A stretch of 64,000 nucleotides of DNA from CAIVAT01 sp037133475. Its GTDB lineage: Bacteria > Bacteroidota > Bacteroidia > Bacteroidales > FEN-979. Positions 62,302 through 64,000 of this stretch are shown here, piece after piece. The stretch lies in assembly GCA_037133475.1 (NCBI GenBank), contig JBAXOB010000013.1, forward strand, positions 1-64,000. Reading direction: 5' to 3'. The stretch's first letter is position 1, and each line of letters begins with the position of its first letter. The notes beneath the pieces are model-generated. The model saw only the letters and a program-made list of their open reading frames with translations. It searched no databases and was not told the origin of the DNA. The position numbers and the translations under genes were made by a program.

Positions 62302-63708
62302 TTAACCTTTTTTACCTCCTGCCGGTTTTGGTTTTACGGTTGCAGGTGTTTTAGGTTTGGCCTCTTTTTTGGTTGGTTTCACAACTTTCGCCTTCGCGTC
62401 AGCCTCCTTTTTCGGAGCTTTGGCGACAAGGCTTTTTGTTTTGGCTGTCTTTGCTGCAGTTTTAGGAGGAACAGCTTTTTCGGCCGTCACAACCACTTCA
62501 TCCTTGGCGGCCTCCAGGGCTTCAGCATCCTCATCAACCCTGATCATGAAGTCGGAAAGGACATTCATGTAGTTGATAAAGGCTTCATAGGGAGAGCCGT
62601 AAGGATTGAAATATTTATGGACTTCTCCTGCTGAGAACCATTTGGTGCACATGTAATAGAAGTGGTTGCTGGTTTGCAGGTATTGCCAGTCTTTCAGGAT
62701 CTGCTTGTTTTTACATTTCCTGATTTTTGGTTCATAGGAATATAATTTGGCGAAGGCCTCGTCCTGCAGTTCATTGCCCAGCCACGCCGTAAGGTCGCGC
62801 TCCTCGTCGGCCCATGAGATGGGATGAAGCACCGAGATGGCCGCCACCGGCTGCAGCTCATTGTACAACTCCTCTGGCGTGCTGAATTTGAAATTCGATT
62901 TCGAAAATACCGTCCCGGGAAGGAATTTGAAGAAATCAAAGATCCCGGTCTCCTTCCACTGGTGTTCCCCTATGGTTTCATAATCGAGGAAAAGGTTAAC
63001 CACCTCTTCGTTCTTATCGACCTTTTCTATCCAGTTTACAAATTTTTCGGTTGTCAGGGGCCATTCCGACCAATCCTGGTTCGAAAACCGGAAGGTAAGG
63101 TCGTCGCTCAGCCTGAAGTTCCGCAACAGGACCTTCAGCTTGGGGTTGTTCCTGTTACAATACATGAAGTTGGGACTTTTCCACCCGAGGATATGTTTGG
63201 CGCCTTCGGTAAGCATGGTATGAAATCCCATGTCGGCCACCATTTCGCCGATCTTGTCGGAGTAGATCAGCTCGGTATTCCGGAAGGTCGTCGGGCGTTT
63301 GCCGAAAAGCTCCTCGATTTTGGCGGCATGCATCTCCACCTGGTTTACAAACTCATCCCTGTTGGTAAGCGAGGCAAGGGAATGGGCGTAGGTTTCCGCG
63401 ATAAATTCGACCTGGCCGGTGTCGGCGAGTTGCCTGAAGCTGTCGATCACCTCCGGAACATGAGCCTGCAGCTGTTCCAGGGCTGTCCCCGAGATGGAAT
63501 AGCTTACCTTGAAGGCAGTGCCATACTCCCTGATGAGTTCGAGCATCAGGTTGTTGGCCGGCAGGTAGCACTTTTCAGAAACCCTGCGGATGATATGACG
63601 GTTCTGGTAATCATCATAATAGTGATGATCTTGTCCGATATTGAAAAACCGGTAGGTTCGCAGCCTGAACGGCTGATGTACCTGGAAATAGAGGCAGATG
63701 GATCTCAT
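62302..63708 (-). CDS. GH57 alpha-amylase-like enzyme with Lys/Ala/Pro-rich tail
   Basis: Retaining glycoside hydrolase of family GH57, 468 residues, acting on alpha-1,4-glucans. Conserved regions are FQVHQPFR (8-15), the nucleophile Glu146 (FRNTELIYS), the general acid Asp242 (LFLDYETIGEH) and YAHSLASL. Residues 401-468 are unlike any GH57 core: a low-complexity tail of Lys, Ala, Pro and Thr resembling histone H1 or eukaryotic-style basic tails. There is no signal peptide, so it is intracellular. It lies 82 nt upstream of the synthase-phosphorylase gene and 8 nt downstream of the GT4 gene, giving a glucan metabolism operon. Confidence 0.9.
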   Translation of the reverse strand: MRSICLYFQVHQPFRLRTYRFFNIGQDHHYYDDYQNRHIIRRVSEKCYLPANNLMLELIREYGTAFKVSYSISGTALEQLQAHVPEVIDSFRQLADTGQVEFIAETYAHSLASLTNRDEFVNQVEMHAAKIEELFGKRPTTFRNTELIYSDKIGEMVADMGFHTMLTEGAKHILGWKSPNFMYCNRNNPKLKVLLRNFRLSDDLTFRFSNQDWSEWPLTTEKFVNWIEKVDKNEEVVNLFLDYETIGEHQWKETGIFDFFKFLPGTVFSKSNFKFSTPEELYNELQPVAAISVLHPISWADEERDLTAWLGNELQDEAFAKLYSYEPKIRKCKNKQILKDWQYLQTSNHFYYMCTKWFSAGEVHKYFNPYGSPYEAFINYMNVLSDFMIRVDEDAEALEAAKDEVVVTAEKAVPPKTAAKTAKTKSLVAKAPKKEADAKAKVVKPTKKEAKPKTPATVKPKPAGGKKG

Positions 63709-63716
63709 ATGATCAA

Positions 63717-64000
63717 TTATAAAACAGCTTGATTATAAACTTCAATTACATTAATGGCAGCATTTTCCCAGATCAGGTTATCGACCTCCGACTTCCCGTA
63801 GCGGATGAACATCTTGCTAAGCCCTTCATAGTGAAGAATTCCGTAAATGGCATCGGCAAGTGCGTCGATATCCCAGAAATCGACCTTCAGCGCATGCTGC
63901 AGCACTTCGGCCACACCCGACTGCTTTGAGATTACGACCGGCACGTTCGACCGCATGGCCTCCAGGGGAGAAATCCCGAAGGGCTCCGATACGGATGGCA
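63717..64000 (-). CDS. GT4 glycosyltransferase, C-terminal part (cut by window edge)
   Basis: Partial gene; translation continues to the window end with no start codon required inside it. The visible 94 residues contain the GT4 E-x7-E motif SEPFGISPLEAM, then VPVVISKQSGVAEV and the donor-domain helix region to the C-terminus YNQAVL. This is the C-terminal Rossmann domain of a retaining GT-B enzyme, like bacterial glycogen synthase or a sucrose/starch-type transferase. It lies 8 nt before the GH57 gene, so it is part of the glucan operon. Donor and acceptor are not decidable from this piece. Confidence 0.85.
   Translation of the reverse strand, partial: PSVSEPFGISPLEAMRSNVPVVISKQSGVAEVLQHALKVDFWDIDALADAIYGILHYEGLSKMFIRYGKSEVDNLIWENAAINVIEVYNQAVL

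Noticed and set aside
1..64000. CRISPR arrays, tRNA or rRNA genes, insertion sequences
   Set aside because: No regularly spaced repeats, cloverleaf-like segments with a TTCRA-type T-loop, or transposase-like reading frames were recognised. This is a visual negative; tRNAscan-SE and ISfinder searches would settle it.

Overview
The window is a dense, contiguous piece of a Bacteroidota chromosome, most likely an environmental (non-gut) Bacteroidales-like lineage. The evidence is lineage-typical gene content and order (bamD-rpoZ-coaBC-porD-recN; serC-serA-DUF1015 near an acyl-CoA reductase; dnaA followed by a low-molecular-weight phosphatase and an RsmI paralogue), three secreted peptidases ending in type IX secretion (T9SS) sorting domains, Bacteroidota-type -7 promoter boxes (TAnnTTTG) and almost no Shine-Dalgarno sequences. 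No rRNA, tRNA, CRISPR array, prophage or insertion sequence was found by eye.

Layout. 1-1.9 kb: an AT-richer stretch with a XerD-type recombinase and an unknown gene. 1.9-9.3 kb: TPR protein, gyrA, clpC and a small membrane-anchored unknown. 9.4-15.1 kb: one operon reading right to left, etfB-etfA-membrane Fe-S protein-HdrB-like protein-acyl-CoA dehydrogenase, a route from acyl-CoA oxidation to the quinone pool. 15.2-21.1 kb: fabI, recN, porD, coaBC, rpoZ, bamD. 21.2-23.4 kb: an alpha-oxoamine synthase with a polytopic membrane protein. 23.4-33.4 kb: dapA operon with a T9SS-exported M14 peptidase, an MBL-fold hydrolase, an orphan peptide-binding lipoprotein, and two tandem T9SS-exported M1 peptidases. 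33.4-43.8 kb: lon, a GlmU-like protein, rpmE2, a LuxC-like reductase, a secreted unknown, then serC-serA-four-helix-bundle-DUF1015. 43.9-49.1 kb: LTA-synthase-like protein, YggS, DUF3298 protein, prmC, YigZ. 49.1-53.2 kb: AT-rich dnaA leader, dnaA, a phosphatase, a PLP dehydratase and a methyltransferase. 53.4-57.9 kb: an ABC exporter pair, a VWA membrane protein and a fabG-like reductase. 58-64 kb: an alpha-glucan cluster with a GT4 glycosyltransferase (cut by the window edge), a GH57 amylase carrying a histone-H1-like tail, and a 1417-residue protein joining a GT3 glycogen synthase to a GT35 phosphorylase.

The most notable items are the synthase-phosphorylase fusion with its tailed GH57 neighbour, the ETF-to-quinone operon with a split membrane oxidoreductase, the oxoamine synthase/membrane protein pair, and altered active-site residues in SerA and CoaC. 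The physiology suggested is a heterotroph that secretes peptidases, stores glycogen and oxidises acyl-CoA through menaquinone. Nothing here is a clear-cut new defence or mobile system. Assignments rest on motif reading and memory of the families; no database search was run.
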